Origin: Sphingomonas abaci
GTDB taxonomy: Bacteria; Pseudomonadota; Alphaproteobacteria; Sphingomonadales; Sphingomonadaceae
DNA length: 64,000 bases
Reading direction: 5' to 3'
Assembly: GCF_014199625.1 (NCBI RefSeq)
Contig: NZ_JACHNY010000003.1
Coordinates: 427,041-491,040 of the forward strand
Shown: positions 53,988 to 62,205 of the stretch, piece after piece
Numbering within the stretch: the stretch's first letter is position 1
Layout of the letters: each line of letters starts with the position of its first letter
Notes under the pieces: model-generated
The model's input: only the letters and a program-made list of their open reading frames with translations
Database searches by the model: none
Told to the model about the DNA's origin: nothing
Translations under genes and position numbers: made by a program

Positions 53988-55061
53988 TCAGCCGAACAAC
54001 TCGCCCTGCGGCCCGGCAGGCGGGCGGAACAGGTCGCCGCGTAGGCCGATCCGTTCGCGGTTCAGGCCATGCTTGCGGCAGGCGATCTGGAAGCGCGTCC
54101 GGAGCAGGTCCGCCCAGGGGCCGCTGCCCTTCATCCGGCTGTGGAAGTCCGGGTCGTTGTCGCGACCATTCCGCAGCGACCGGATGATCGCCATCACCTT
54201 GCTTGCGCGGTCGGGGAAATGTTCGTCGAGCCACGCCCGGAACAGCGGCGCGACCTCGTGCGGCAGTCGGACGGCCAGGAAGAAGGCATGCGCCGCGCCC
54301 GCCTCGGCGGCACGGGCGACCAGCGCCTCGACCTCATGGTCGGTGATCGCCGGAATGACCGGCGCGATCGAGACATAGACGGGGATGCCGGCCTCGGCCA
54401 GGCGCCGCACCGCCGCCAGCCGCCGCTCGGGATGCGGCGCGCGCGGCTCCAGCGTCGCCGCGAGCCGTGGGTCGAGCGAGGTGATCGACAGGCACACCGC
54501 CGCCAATCCTTTGGCCGCCATCGGAGCGAGCAGGTCGATGTCGCGGACCACCCGGTCCGACTTGGTGGTGATCGTCACCGGATGGCCGGTCTCCGCCAGC
54601 ACCTCCAGCACGCCGCGGGTGATCCGCCAGTCGCGCTCGATTGGCTGATAGGGATCGGTGTTGGTACCGAGCGCCATCGGTTTCGGGACATAACCGGGCC
54701 GGCTTAGTTCCGCCCGCAGCAGCGCGGCGGCATCGGGCTTGGCGAACAGCCGGCTTTCGAAATCCAGGCCGGGCGACAGGTCGTGAAAGGCATGGCTGGG
54801 CCGGGCGAAGCAGTAGATGCAGCCATGCTCGCAGCCGCGATACGGATTGATCGAGCGGTCGAACGGGATGTCGGGCGAGGCGTTGCGGCTGATGATCGTG
54901 CGCGGACGCTCGATCGTCACGCTGGTGCGCAGCGGCGGCGGCGGATCGTCAACCACGGGCTGCACGTCGCGCCAGTCGTCATCGATCGCCCGCGCCGGCA
55001 GGTTGAAGCGATCGCTTGCGCGGTTGTGAGTCGCTCCGCGGACCGGACGAGTCTTGGCCAT
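53988..55061 (-). CDS. PA0069/SplB-like radical SAM protein
   Basis: A 357-residue radical SAM enzyme. The cluster-binding motif is C77-x3-C81-x2-C84 in YRGCEHGCIYCFARPSH. TNTDPYQPIE and TKSDRVVRDIDLL follow, as in the PA0069/Rv2578c family related to spore photoproduct lyase. Its reaction is not established; a DNA repair role is sometimes proposed, and uvsE lies 2.7 kb away. The ATG at 55061 begins MAKTRPVRGATHNRASDRFN, a conserved start. The gene is on the minus strand, 79 nt after a PEP-CTERM gene. Confidence 0.92.
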   Translation of the reverse strand: MAKTRPVRGATHNRASDRFNLPARAIDDDWRDVQPVVDDPPPPLRTSVTIERPRTIISRNASPDIPFDRSINPYRGCEHGCIYCFARPSHAFHDLSPGLDFESRLFAKPDAAALLRAELSRPGYVPKPMALGTNTDPYQPIERDWRITRGVLEVLAETGHPVTITTKSDRVVRDIDLLAPMAAKGLAAVCLSITSLDPRLAATLEPRAPHPERRLAAVRRLAEAGIPVYVSIAPVIPAITDHEVEALVARAAEAGAAHAFFLAVRLPHEVAPLFRAWLDEHFPDRASKVMAIIRSLRNGRDNDPDFHSRMKGSGPWADLLRTRFQIACRKHGLNRERIGLRGDLFRPPAGPQGELFG

Positions 55062-55140
55062 GGCAAGACCATGCCCGGATTCCGGGAACACATCAAGAAC
55101 ATGGGACTCCCTCCGAGAAGGGCGGTCCCCCTGTCGACGA

Positions 55141-55791
55141 TCAGCCGAACACGAGCTGGGTCGAGCGGCGGCGATAGCGGGTGGCACCCGCGACCATGGA
55201 GAAGCCGAGCAGCATCAGCATCCAGACCGACGGCTCGGGCACGCTGAACACGATATTGTCGACCTCCAGCGAATTGCCGCCGCTCTTGAAGCGGATGCCG
55301 CCGATCAGCGGATCGTTGGGGTCGACCGTGACGGTGACGCGGCGGTTGGTGTTCGCCTGCTCCATATTGCCATTGGCGGTGGTGGTGAACTCACTGCCGG
55401 TGTAGCTGGCGAGCAGCGCCCCCGTGGTGCCGATCAGCTCGACGCTGTTGTAGCTGTCGATCGAGCCGATGAAGAAGCTGACCGACGAATAGCCGGTATC
55501 GGTCAGCAGGCTGGCGACGCCGTCCTTGCGGACCGACAGATAGGCGCTGCCGTCGCTATAGCCGGGCGTTGCGCCGTCGGCGCTGTTGCCGCTCAGGATA
55601 CCGGCGCGGTCCAGCAGCAGGGTCACGCCGTCCGGCAGTTCGGTGTCGAAGCTGATGGCGAGGTCGCTGGCGGGCGCGGCGAAGCCGGCGGCGCTGCCAA
55701 GCGTGCTGGTGAGCGTCACCGCGGCCTGCGACGGGGTGGCGAGGGCGAGGAACGGAACGGCGGCCAGGGACAGCCGGGCAAATCGGGTCAT
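55141..55791 (-). CDS. PEP-CTERM sorting domain protein
   Basis: A 216-residue exported protein. The signal peptide ends SQAA near residue 23. The mature part is a beta-rich domain (SYSSVSFFIGSIDSYNSVELIGTTGALLASYTG) of the kind seen in Npun_F0296-type exosortase substrates. The C-terminus carries the canonical VPEPSVWMLMLLGFSMVAG and a basic YRRR tail. AAAGGATC precedes the ATG at 55791. No exosortase gene is in the window, so processing must be done by one encoded elsewhere. Confidence 0.92.
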   Translation of the reverse strand: MTRFARLSLAAVPFLALATPSQAAVTLTSTLGSAAGFAAPASDLAISFDTELPDGVTLLLDRAGILSGNSADGATPGYSDGSAYLSVRKDGVASLLTDTGYSSVSFFIGSIDSYNSVELIGTTGALLASYTGSEFTTTANGNMEQANTNRRVTVTVDPNDPLIGGIRFKSGGNSLEVDNIVFSVPEPSVWMLMLLGFSMVAGATRYRRRSTQLVFG

Positions 55792-56108
55792 GGGTGATCC
55801 TTTGGATGAAGGCGCAAGAACGCTCGTCACGATCCTCCCGGACGATGGTCGCGGGTCGCCGGCGCGATGCGGAGGGACGCAAACCGCCATCGATCCCGGC
55901 GTGCACCGGGCATCGAACGGGGTCGTCCCGGTCGCGATGGCCGGTCGCCTGAAACCTTATCTAGTGGCTTTATAGAGGTATGGCAGTGACCCGGTCGGCC
56001 GGGGCCCGGTATTTCTCCACGCCGGCCGAACGTCCCGATATGGGGCGGCCATGTGTTAAGCATCTTTGCGGCTGGGCGTAATCGTAAAGAAGGCGTTAAC
56101 ATCTGGCC
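55792..56108. other. intergenic region, divergent promoters
   Basis: A 317-nt gap between the PEP-CTERM gene and the 55-aa gene. It has an AT-richer section (55965-55990, CCTTATCTAGTGGCTTTATAG) and another before the small gene (TTAAGCATCTTTGCG). No RNA gene, repeat family member or further ORF is supported. Confidence 0.45.
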
Positions 56109-56276
56109 ATGAAACGTCGCCTCGTCCTCACCGCCGAATCGGCCCGTCACCCTTTCCGCCGGTCGCTGCCGCCGCCGCCGGTCATGTCGGAGGTCGACGA
56201 CCAGGATCGCGACTGGAAGCTGTTCGTGCTCAGCTTCGTCGCCTTCTTCACCTGCTTCTACAGCTTCATCTTCTGA
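56109..56276 (+). CDS. small single-pass membrane protein, 55 aa
   Basis: A short gene: basic start (MKRRLVLTAESARHPFRRSL), a PPPP stretch, an acidic middle (MSEVDDQDRDW) and a C-terminal membrane segment (LFVLSFVAFFTCFYSFIF) that ends exactly at the stop. AGAAGG lies upstream of the ATG at a long spacing. Codon use is GC3-rich like that of its neighbours. The C-tail topology suggests a tail-anchored or assembly-type small protein; no family is recognised. Confidence 0.65.
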   Translation: MKRRLVLTAESARHPFRRSLPPPPVMSEVDDQDRDWKLFVLSFVAFFTCFYSFIF

Positions 56277-56278
56277 GG

Positions 56279-56294
56279 GGCGCGGCTCCGCGCC
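56279..56294. terminator. hairpin between convergent genes
   Basis: GGCGCGG and CCGCGCC pair around CT directly after the stop of the 55-aa gene and before the end of the MFS gene. No T tract; a likely weak terminator. Confidence 0.4.
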
Positions 56295-56313
56295 GGATCG
56301 GTCGCAGGCCCGT

Positions 56314-57603
56314 TCAGTCGCAGGCCCGGTGCAGCTTCTGCGCCAGCCATGCGGAGACCAGGCACATGCCGGCGACCAGGAACAGCATGTTCTGCGGCGT
56401 CACGCCCATGGCGGTGATGCCGAGCACCGCGATCGAGCCCAGCGTCATCGCGCCGGCATTGACGACATTGTTCGCCGCCACCGTTCGCGCGGTTTGGTCC
56501 TTCTCCACCGTGGTGGTGAGGAAGGCGTAGAGCGGCACCACGAACATGCCGCCGGTCACCGCGATGGCCAGCAGCACCAGCATCACGAGGATCGCCCCCG
56601 GCTGCGCGGCGAATTCGCTCAGGCTGTAATAATGGCCCGCCGGCGCCGCCGGCCAGTGGCGCACCACCAGCGAGAACAGCACCACGAACACGCCCATCCC
56701 GATCACCGACACGGGCGAATAGCGCGCCGAAATCCGGCCCTTCAGCATGGTGTTGATGACCACCGAACCGATCGCCACCCCGACCGAGAAGATCGCGATC
56801 GCCGCGCTCGCCACCCGCTCGTCGGCAGTCAGCACGTTCTTGACCAGCGGCGGGAAGATGATGATCAGCACCGCGCCGATGGTCCAGAAGAAGCTGATCG
56901 CGCAGATCGCCAGGAACAGGCGCGGGATGTGCAGCGTCGCCGTAATCAGCCGCCAGGACGAGGTCAGGGGATTGTAGTTGATGACCAGGGGGGGGCCGAC
57001 CCGGGGCGCGGGGGGCACCTGGCGGCCGATCAGCCAGCCGAGCGCCGCCAGCCCCAACACCAGCACCGCCGCCCCGTCGATCGAGATCCAGCCGGCCACC
57101 ACGGTGCCGAGCAGCACGGCGATGTAGGTGCCCGCCTCGACCAGGCCGGTGCCGCCCAGCACGTCGCCCGGCGGCAGATGCTGGGGCAGGATCGCATATT
57201 TGATCGGCCCGAAGAATGTCGAATGGGTGCCGAGCAGCAGCACCGCCAGCAGCATCAGAGCGATGCCAGTCTGCGTATAGCCGGCCTTGGCCAGCATCAG
57301 CCCGCCCGCGCCGATCGCCATGATGCCGATCTCGGCGGTCTTCACGATCCGTATGATCCGCGCCTTGTCGTGGCTGTCGGCGAGCTGGCCCGCCAACGCG
57401 GAGAGCAGGAAGAAGGGCAGGATCGCGATGCCGGTCGCCAGCGCGTTGAAATTCGCCTCCTTGCCGGGGTCGTTGAACACCGCATAGGTGGCGAACAGCA
57501 CCATCGACGTCTTGAACAGATTGTCGTTGAAGGCACCGAGGAACTGGGTCGTGAACAGGGGGAGGAAGCGGCGCTGCTTCAGCAACCCCATGGCATTGAT
57601 CAT
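56314..57603 (-). CDS. MFS transporter, LplT-like (lysophospholipid transporter family)
   Basis: A 429-residue transporter with 12 membrane segments. The start FLPLFTTQFLGAFNDNLFKTSMV and HSTFFGPIKYAILPQHL are hallmarks of the LplT group, which flips lysophospholipids inward for re-acylation. In E. coli LplT works with an acyltransferase/acyl-ACP synthetase (Aas); none is adjacent here. The ATG at 57603 is used. It is divergent from pgsA, so two phospholipid-related functions share an intergenic region of 145 nt. Confidence 0.88.
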   Translation of the reverse strand: MINAMGLLKQRRFLPLFTTQFLGAFNDNLFKTSMVLFATYAVFNDPGKEANFNALATGIAILPFFLLSALAGQLADSHDKARIIRIVKTAEIGIMAIGAGGLMLAKAGYTQTGIALMLLAVLLLGTHSTFFGPIKYAILPQHLPPGDVLGGTGLVEAGTYIAVLLGTVVAGWISIDGAAVLVLGLAALGWLIGRQVPPAPRVGPPLVINYNPLTSSWRLITATLHIPRLFLAICAISFFWTIGAVLIIIFPPLVKNVLTADERVASAAIAIFSVGVAIGSVVINTMLKGRISARYSPVSVIGMGVFVVLFSLVVRHWPAAPAGHYYSLSEFAAQPGAILVMLVLLAIAVTGGMFVVPLYAFLTTTVEKDQTARTVAANNVVNAGAMTLGSIAVLGITAMGVTPQNMLFLVAGMCLVSAWLAQKLHRACD

Positions 57604-57748
57604 GTCGACAAAGCGTCCCGGCCGTTGCTGGTCCGGCCGGTCTAGCCGAGCGGATCGCGTTCCGCCAATCCTTTAACCCCCGCCCGGCACCCGGCAGGCC
57701 GCCGCTTTCCGGTTTCCGATCGCGTTCCCGCACGATAAGGGAGAGCGG

Positions 57749-58300
57749 GTGTTGAGTTTGCCCAACCTGTTGACCCTGTCGCGAATCGTCGCGGTGCCGC
57801 TGCTCGTCGGGCTGCTCTGGTGGCCGCAATGGCCGCTGGGCTATGCCATCGCCTTCGCGCTCTACTGCCTGATGGGCATCACCGACTATTTCGATGGCTA
57901 TCTGGCGCGCGCCAATGGCGCGGTGTCGCGGCTGGGCATCTTCCTTGATCCCATCGCGGACAAGATCATGGTCGCGGCGGTGATCCTGATGCTGGTCGGC
58001 ACGCACGACATCGCCGGGCTGCACATGATCGCCGCGCTGGTCATCCTGCTGCGCGAGATCGCCGTGTCGGGCCTGCGCGAGTTCCTGGCGCCGCTCCATG
58101 TTTCGATGCCGGTGTCGAAGCTCGCCAAGTGGAAGACGACGCTGCAACTGGTCGCGCTCGGCGCGCTGATCCTGGGCGGGGCGGTCCCGTCGGCGCCGTG
58201 GATCCACGGCGTCGGCCTGGCCAGCCTGTGGGGCGCGGCGGTGCTGACCGCGATCACCGGCTATGACTATCTGCGGGTCGGCCTGAGGCATATGGACTGA
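57749..58300 (+). CDS. pgsA: CDP-diacylglycerol-glycerol-3-phosphate 3-phosphatidyltransferase
   Basis: Makes phosphatidylglycerol phosphate in the inner membrane. The 183-residue protein starts with GTG at 57749 after AAGGGAGAG. The CDP-alcohol phosphotransferase motif is D-G-x2-A-R-x8-G-x3-D-x3-D, seen as DGYLAR then GIFLDPIADK. The first segment LPNLLTLSRIVAVPLLV is typical of PgsA. The stop overlaps the moaD start by one base (TGATG), so it is co-translated with the molybdopterin genes, a common alphaproteobacterial arrangement. Confidence 0.96.
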   Translation: MLSLPNLLTLSRIVAVPLLVGLLWWPQWPLGYAIAFALYCLMGITDYFDGYLARANGAVSRLGIFLDPIADKIMVAAVILMLVGTHDIAGLHMIAALVILLREIAVSGLREFLAPLHVSMPVSKLAKWKTTLQLVALGALILGGAVPSAPWIHGVGLASLWGAAVLTAITGYDYLRVGLRHMD

Positions 58301-58551
58301 TGGAGCTGCTCTATTTCGCCTGGGTGCGCGAGACGGTGGGGCTTGGCCACCAGCAGGTCACGCCGCCCGATCATGTCGCCACCGTCGCCGACCTGCTCGA
58401 CTGGCTGGCGGCGGACAGCGACGCGCATCGCGCCGCCTTTGCCGACCGGGCGCGGCTGCGCGCGGCGGTGGACCAGCAGTTCTTGCCGCTCGACGCGTCC
58501 GTGGCCGGCGCGCGCGAGGTGGCGATCTTCCCGCCGGTGACGGGCGGATGA
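58300..58551 (+). CDS. moaD: molybdopterin synthase small subunit MoaD
   Basis: Sulfur carrier of the molybdenum cofactor pathway. The 83-residue ubiquitin-like protein starts ELLYFAWVRETVG and ends in PPVTGG, the di-glycine that carries the thiocarboxylate. The ATG overlaps the pgsA stop (TGATG) and its own stop overlaps moaE (ATGA). Confidence 0.96.
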   Translation: MELLYFAWVRETVGLGHQQVTPPDHVATVADLLDWLAADSDAHRAAFADRARLRAAVDQQFLPLDASVAGAREVAIFPPVTGG

Positions 58552-58988
58552 TCCGCATCCGGGTCGAGCCCGCACCGATCGACGTGGCAGCCGAGATGGC
58601 GCTCGCGGAGGCTGGTGAGGCCGGGGCGGTCGCGACCTTCACCGGTCTGGTCCGCGCCGACGACGGCGTCGAGACGCTGGAACTGGAACATTATCCCGGC
58701 GCCACCCAGGCGGCGCTGCACGCCCTTGCCGAACAGGCAATGGGGCGATGGGGCCTGCACGCGGCGACCGTCGTCCACAGGGTCGGGCCGATGCGCGCCG
58801 GTGAACGGATCGTGTTCGTGGCGGCGGCGGCGGCGCATCGCGCGGCGGCCCTGGACGCCTGCGCCTATCTGATCGATCGGTTGAAGACCGACGCGCCCTT
58901 CTGGAAGCGCGAGGTGCGCGCTGGCGTCGCGACCTGGGTCGAGGCGCGACAAGGCGACGAGGCGGCGGCCGCGCGCTGGTCGATCTAG
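58548..58988 (+). CDS. moaE: molybdopterin synthase large subunit MoaE
   Basis: Catalytic subunit that adds sulfur from MoaD to cyclic pyranopterin. The 146-residue protein has GAVATFTGLVR near the start, LELEHYPGATQ, VVHRVGPMRAGERIVFVAAAAAHR and the catalytic lysine segment LKTDAPFWKRE. It is the last gene of pgsA-moaD-moaE and faces the convergent fasciclin gene across a strong hairpin. Confidence 0.97.
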   Translation: MIRIRVEPAPIDVAAEMALAEAGEAGAVATFTGLVRADDGVETLELEHYPGATQAALHALAEQAMGRWGLHAATVVHRVGPMRAGERIVFVAAAAAHRAAALDACAYLIDRLKTDAPFWKREVRAGVATWVEARQGDEAAAARWSI

Positions 58989-58999
58989 CGGATGCCGTG

Positions 59000-59028
59000 G
59001 CCGCACCGGCGGAAAACCGGTGCGGCCG
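59000..59028. terminator. hairpin between convergent moaE and fasciclin gene
   Basis: A perfect 11-bp stem (GGCCGCACCGG / CCGGTGCGGCC) with a 7-nt loop. No long T tract. Position suggests bidirectional termination. Confidence 0.6.
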
Positions 59029-59034
59029 GGGCGA

Positions 59035-59679
59035 TCAGCCAAGCTTGGGCAGGCTGATGCCGTTGGTCACATGGATGACGCCGTTCGACTCGCGCAGGTC
59101 GGGCGTGTCGATATAGCTCTTGTTGTTGACCGCATCGGTCAGCAGCACGTTGCCATTCTCCAGCGTCGCGGTGATCGGCTGGCCGGACAGCGTGGTCAGC
59201 GTCGCACGGCCGCCGCCGGCGGTGATCGCCGCCTTGATCTGGTCGACGGTCATCGCGCCGTTGATGATGTGGTTCTTCAGGATCGTCGTCAGGCTTGCGA
59301 CGTTGGCGGGCGCCAGGAAGGCGTCCATCGTGCCCGGCGGCAGGCGGCCGAACGCCTCATCGGTCGGGGCGAGCAGCGTATAGGGGCCGGGGCCGGATAG
59401 CAGCGACTCCAGCTTCGCCGCGCGCACCAGGCGGAGCAGTGCGCTGTGGTTGGCCAGCGTCGGCAGCGCGGCGGCGATCGTCGTCGTCGCGGCCGGCGCG
59501 GCCGGCGCAGCCTGGCCCGGCGCGGCGGCCGGTGCGGCGGCCGGTGCGGCGGCCGGTGCGGCGGCGGTCGGGGCCGTCGTCGGCGCTGTAGTCGGCTGGG
59601 CGGGGGCCGCCTGCTGTGCCTGGGCGGGCAGCGCGGACGCCGTGGCCACGGTCAGTGCAAGCAAGGTCGGATATCGCAT
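59035..59679 (-). CDS. secreted fasciclin-domain protein
   Basis: A 214-residue exported protein with a signal peptide ending QAQ (about residue 22), a Pro/Ala/Thr-rich linker (about 23-65, with PAAA repeats) and one FAS1 domain (about 68-212). FAS1 signatures are YTLLAPTDEAFGRLP (H1 region), LKNHIINGAMT and SNGVIHVTNGI. FAS1 domains mediate adhesion. The linker is coded by a 12-bp tandem repeat. It is 100 nt downstream of a second FAS1 gene. Confidence 0.93.
   Translation of the reverse strand: MRYPTLLALTVATASALPAQAQQAAPAQPTTAPTTAPTAAAPAAAPAAAPAAAPGQAAPAAPAATTTIAAALPTLANHSALLRLVRAAKLESLLSGPGPYTLLAPTDEAFGRLPPGTMDAFLAPANVASLTTILKNHIINGAMTVDQIKAAITAGGGRATLTTLSGQPITATLENGNVLLTDAVNNKSYIDTPDLRESNGVIHVTNGISLPKLG
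59527..59562. repeat. 12-bp tandem repeat in fasciclin linker
   Basis: Three perfect copies of GGCCGGTGCGGC, coding for PAAA units on the minus strand. Copy-number change would lengthen or shorten the linker by four residues without a frameshift. Confidence 0.85.
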
Positions 59680-59779
59680 TCTCTTCTCCGGCGCTGTGGA
59701 AAATATATCCTATCACCGCCTGAGCCGCCTTATGGTTCCCAAGCGACGATCCGCGCCGTCGCCGGGACGGGCTGCGCGA

Positions 59780-60349
59780 TCAGGGCAGGGACGCCGGCAG
59801 CCGGGGGGCCAGAAAGCCGTTGGTGAGCAGCAGCACGCCGTTCGGCCGGACGACCTCGCCGGTCACGAAGGCGTGGTCGCCATCGGCATTGGTCAGCACC
59901 GGCACGTCGCCCGTCAGCGTCACCACCACCGGCTCGCCCGCCAGAGTCGCTAGTTCGGCGGTGCCGCCGCCGGCCGTCACGCGGCGGCGCAGCTCCGCCC
60001 GGTCGATCGCCCCCTCGACCAGGTGATAGTCGACCAGCCGCACCAGCAGCGCGTGATTGTCCGGGGCGAGCAGCGACTCCGGCACGTCGGGCGCGAGCCG
60101 GCCATAGGCCTCGTCGGTCATCGCGATCACCGTCACCGCCTGCGCCGCGGCGAGGCGGGGCGTACCGCTCGCGCGGATGCCCGCCGCGAAATGAAGCAGC
60201 GTCGGCGTGGCGGCGACCTCCTGCGCCAGCGACCTTCGCTCGGGTGCGGCCGGCAGGGCGGTCGCGGCGACCGGCGACGCAGTCGGAGCGACGCAGCCGG
60301 CCATCGCCAGCGCCAGCGATAGGGCAGCGGCAGGGGCGGCGGGACGCAT
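59780..60349 (-). CDS. fasciclin-domain lipoprotein
   Basis: A 189-residue lipoprotein. The N-terminus MRPAAPAAALSLALAMAGC ends in a lipobox, and one diverged FAS1 domain (about 45-185) has VTVIAMTDEAYGRLAP, LVDYHLVEGAI and NGVLLLTNGFLAP. The ATG at 60349 shares one base with the oxyR stop (TGATG), so it is translated with OxyR, an unusual partner. It is related in sequence pattern to the downstream secreted FAS1 protein; the two probably arose by duplication. Confidence 0.88.
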   Translation of the reverse strand: MRPAAPAAALSLALAMAGCVAPTASPVAATALPAAPERRSLAQEVAATPTLLHFAAGIRASGTPRLAAAQAVTVIAMTDEAYGRLAPDVPESLLAPDNHALLVRLVDYHLVEGAIDRAELRRRVTAGGGTAELATLAGEPVVVTLTGDVPVLTNADGDHAFVTGEVVRPNGVLLLTNGFLAPRLPASLP

Positions 60350-61251
60350 CAGAAGGTGGCCGCCAGCACGTCGGCCATCAGCCGGAAGTCGGGTTCGCGC
60401 GGCGAGGCGCGTCGCCACACCAGCGCGATCCGGCGCACCGCATGGTCGGCGGCGAGCGGCCGGGCGACGATGCTGGTATGCTCCAATATGCCCGCCTGGA
60501 TCGCCATCTCGGGCAGGATCGTCAGCCCCAGCCCGTTGTCGACCATCTGCACCACGGTATGGAGCGAGGTGCCCATCATCGTTGCCTCGGCGCGCAGTTC
60601 CGGGCGGTTGCAGGCGGCCAGCGCATGGTCCTTCAGGCAGTGCCCGTCCTCCAGCATCAGCAGGCGCGTCTCGTCGATATCGGCCGCCGGGTAGACGGCG
60701 GGCGGCGGTTCGGTGCCCGATTGCTGGAAGGCGACGAACAGCCGGTCGTCGAACAGGGGTGCGCTCGCCACCTCGCCACAAGCATAGGGCAGGGCGAGCA
60801 GCACGCAGTCGGTTCGGCCATTGTGCAGGCCGTCGCAGGCCGCCGCGCTCGGCTCCTCGCGCAGGAACAGCTTCAGCTCCGGATAATCCTGGCGCAGGCG
60901 CGGCAGCATGCGCGGCAGGATGAAGGGCGCGATGGTCGGGATCACGCTCATCCGCATCTCGCCGGTCAGCGGCCGGCCGGCGGCGCGGGCCAGGTCACCC
61001 AGCTCTTCCGCCTCGCGCAGCACGCGCCGCGCCTTTTCGACGAATCGCTCCCCCATCGGCGTGAACCGGACGACGCGGCGCGTCCGTTCGACCAGGGTCA
61101 CGCCGATCAGCGATTCGAGGTCGCGCAACCCCGCGGACAGGGTGGACTGCGTGACGAAACAGGCGTCCGCCGCCCGGCCGAAATGGCCATGGTCGTGCAA
61201 TGCCACCAGATATTGGAGCTGCTTGAGCGTCGGCAGATAGGTTGCGGCCAT
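60349..61251 (-). CDS. oxyR: hydrogen-peroxide regulator OxyR (LysR family)
   Basis: A 300-residue LysR regulator. The helix-turn-helix (about 8-67) has LKQLQYLVALHDHGHFGRAADACFVTQSTLSAGLRDLE. The redox pair is C205 and C214 in LEDGHCLKDHALAAC, at the positions of the OxyR disulfide. It senses peroxide and activates catalase and related genes. No catalase or peroxidase gene adjoins; the gene is followed by a coupled fasciclin lipoprotein. Confidence 0.93.
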   Translation of the reverse strand: MAATYLPTLKQLQYLVALHDHGHFGRAADACFVTQSTLSAGLRDLESLIGVTLVERTRRVVRFTPMGERFVEKARRVLREAEELGDLARAAGRPLTGEMRMSVIPTIAPFILPRMLPRLRQDYPELKLFLREEPSAAACDGLHNGRTDCVLLALPYACGEVASAPLFDDRLFVAFQQSGTEPPPAVYPAADIDETRLLMLEDGHCLKDHALAACNRPELRAEATMMGTSLHTVVQMVDNGLGLTILPEMAIQAGILEHTSIVARPLAADHAVRRIALVWRRASPREPDFRLMADVLAATF

Positions 61252-61265
61252 GGATGCGGCCTATC

Positions 61266-62033
61266 TCACCCGGCGAGCGCGCGCCACAGTCCGAACAGGC
61301 TGGTGACGATCAATATCACGCCGACCATGATCAGCAGCGTGCGCGCCGGCACCTTCTTGGCCAGCATCGCCCCGAACGGGGCGGCCGCGACGCCCCCGAT
61401 CAGCAGGCCCAGCGTCGCCACCGTCACCGCCGCCCAGCCGAGCTGCGCGATGAAGGTCGCGGAGATGGTCGCGGTCAGGAAGAATTCGGCGGTGTTGACG
61501 GTGCCGATCGTGGTGCGCGGCATGGCGCCCTGGACCAGCAGGTTGGAGGTCACCACCGGTCCCCAGCCGCCACCGCCCGCCGCGTCCAGGAAGCCGCCGG
61601 CCAGACCCAGCGGCTCGACGATCTTCGGCTCCTTGGCCTGGGGCGGGTGGCGCAGCGCCCGGAACAGCAGATAGACGCCGATCCCCGACAGATAGGCGAG
61701 GATGAACGGCTTGGCGGTGGCCGCCGAGATGTTCGACAGGACATAGGCGCCCAGCACCCCGCCGATCACGCCCGGGATCATCAGCCGCAGGAACAGCCGC
61801 CAATTGACGTTGCGATGCAGGACATGGCTGATCCCGGAGACGGCGGTGGTGAAGGTCTCGACCGTATGCACGCCGGCCGAGGCGGCGGCGGGCGGCACGC
61901 CGATCCAGAGCAGCGCGGTATTGGAGATCACCCCGAACGCCATGCCGAGCGCGCCATCGACGACCTGGGCGGCGAAACCGATCAGGATGAAAGGCCAGAT
62001 CTGGGTAAAGTCGAACGTCGCTAGGTCGGGCAT
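61266..62033 (-). CDS. TauE/SafE (TSUP) family membrane protein
   Basis: A 255-residue protein with about eight membrane segments. It opens with the TSUP pattern GFAAQVVDGALGMAFGVISNTALLWIG and repeats it in the second half (GGFLDAAGGGGWGPVVTSNLL). TSUP carriers move sulfite, sulfoacetate, thiosulfate or other organic anions. AAAGGATC precedes the ATG at 62033. It is 14 nt upstream of oxyR on the same strand and divergent from cysE, so a sulfur role is likely by context. Confidence 0.9.
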   Translation of the reverse strand: MPDLATFDFTQIWPFILIGFAAQVVDGALGMAFGVISNTALLWIGVPPAAASAGVHTVETFTTAVSGISHVLHRNVNWRLFLRLMIPGVIGGVLGAYVLSNISAATAKPFILAYLSGIGVYLLFRALRHPPQAKEPKIVEPLGLAGGFLDAAGGGGWGPVVTSNLLVQGAMPRTTIGTVNTAEFFLTATISATFIAQLGWAAVTVATLGLLIGGVAAAPFGAMLAKKVPARTLLIMVGVILIVTSLFGLWRALAG

Positions 62034-62205
62034 GAAGATCCTTTCGCCTCCCCAACCTGCCGCGCCCCGCGAATATCCACAAGGTAGATAGACTTTAGAC
62101 GACCGTTCCCGTGGCGGTGCGGCTGCTGGTAATCATGGTTCCCACCGCCTAGATCATGCGTTCGAACGGGGTTGATGCGCCGGTCGCGGCGACAAGGGGA
62201 TTATC

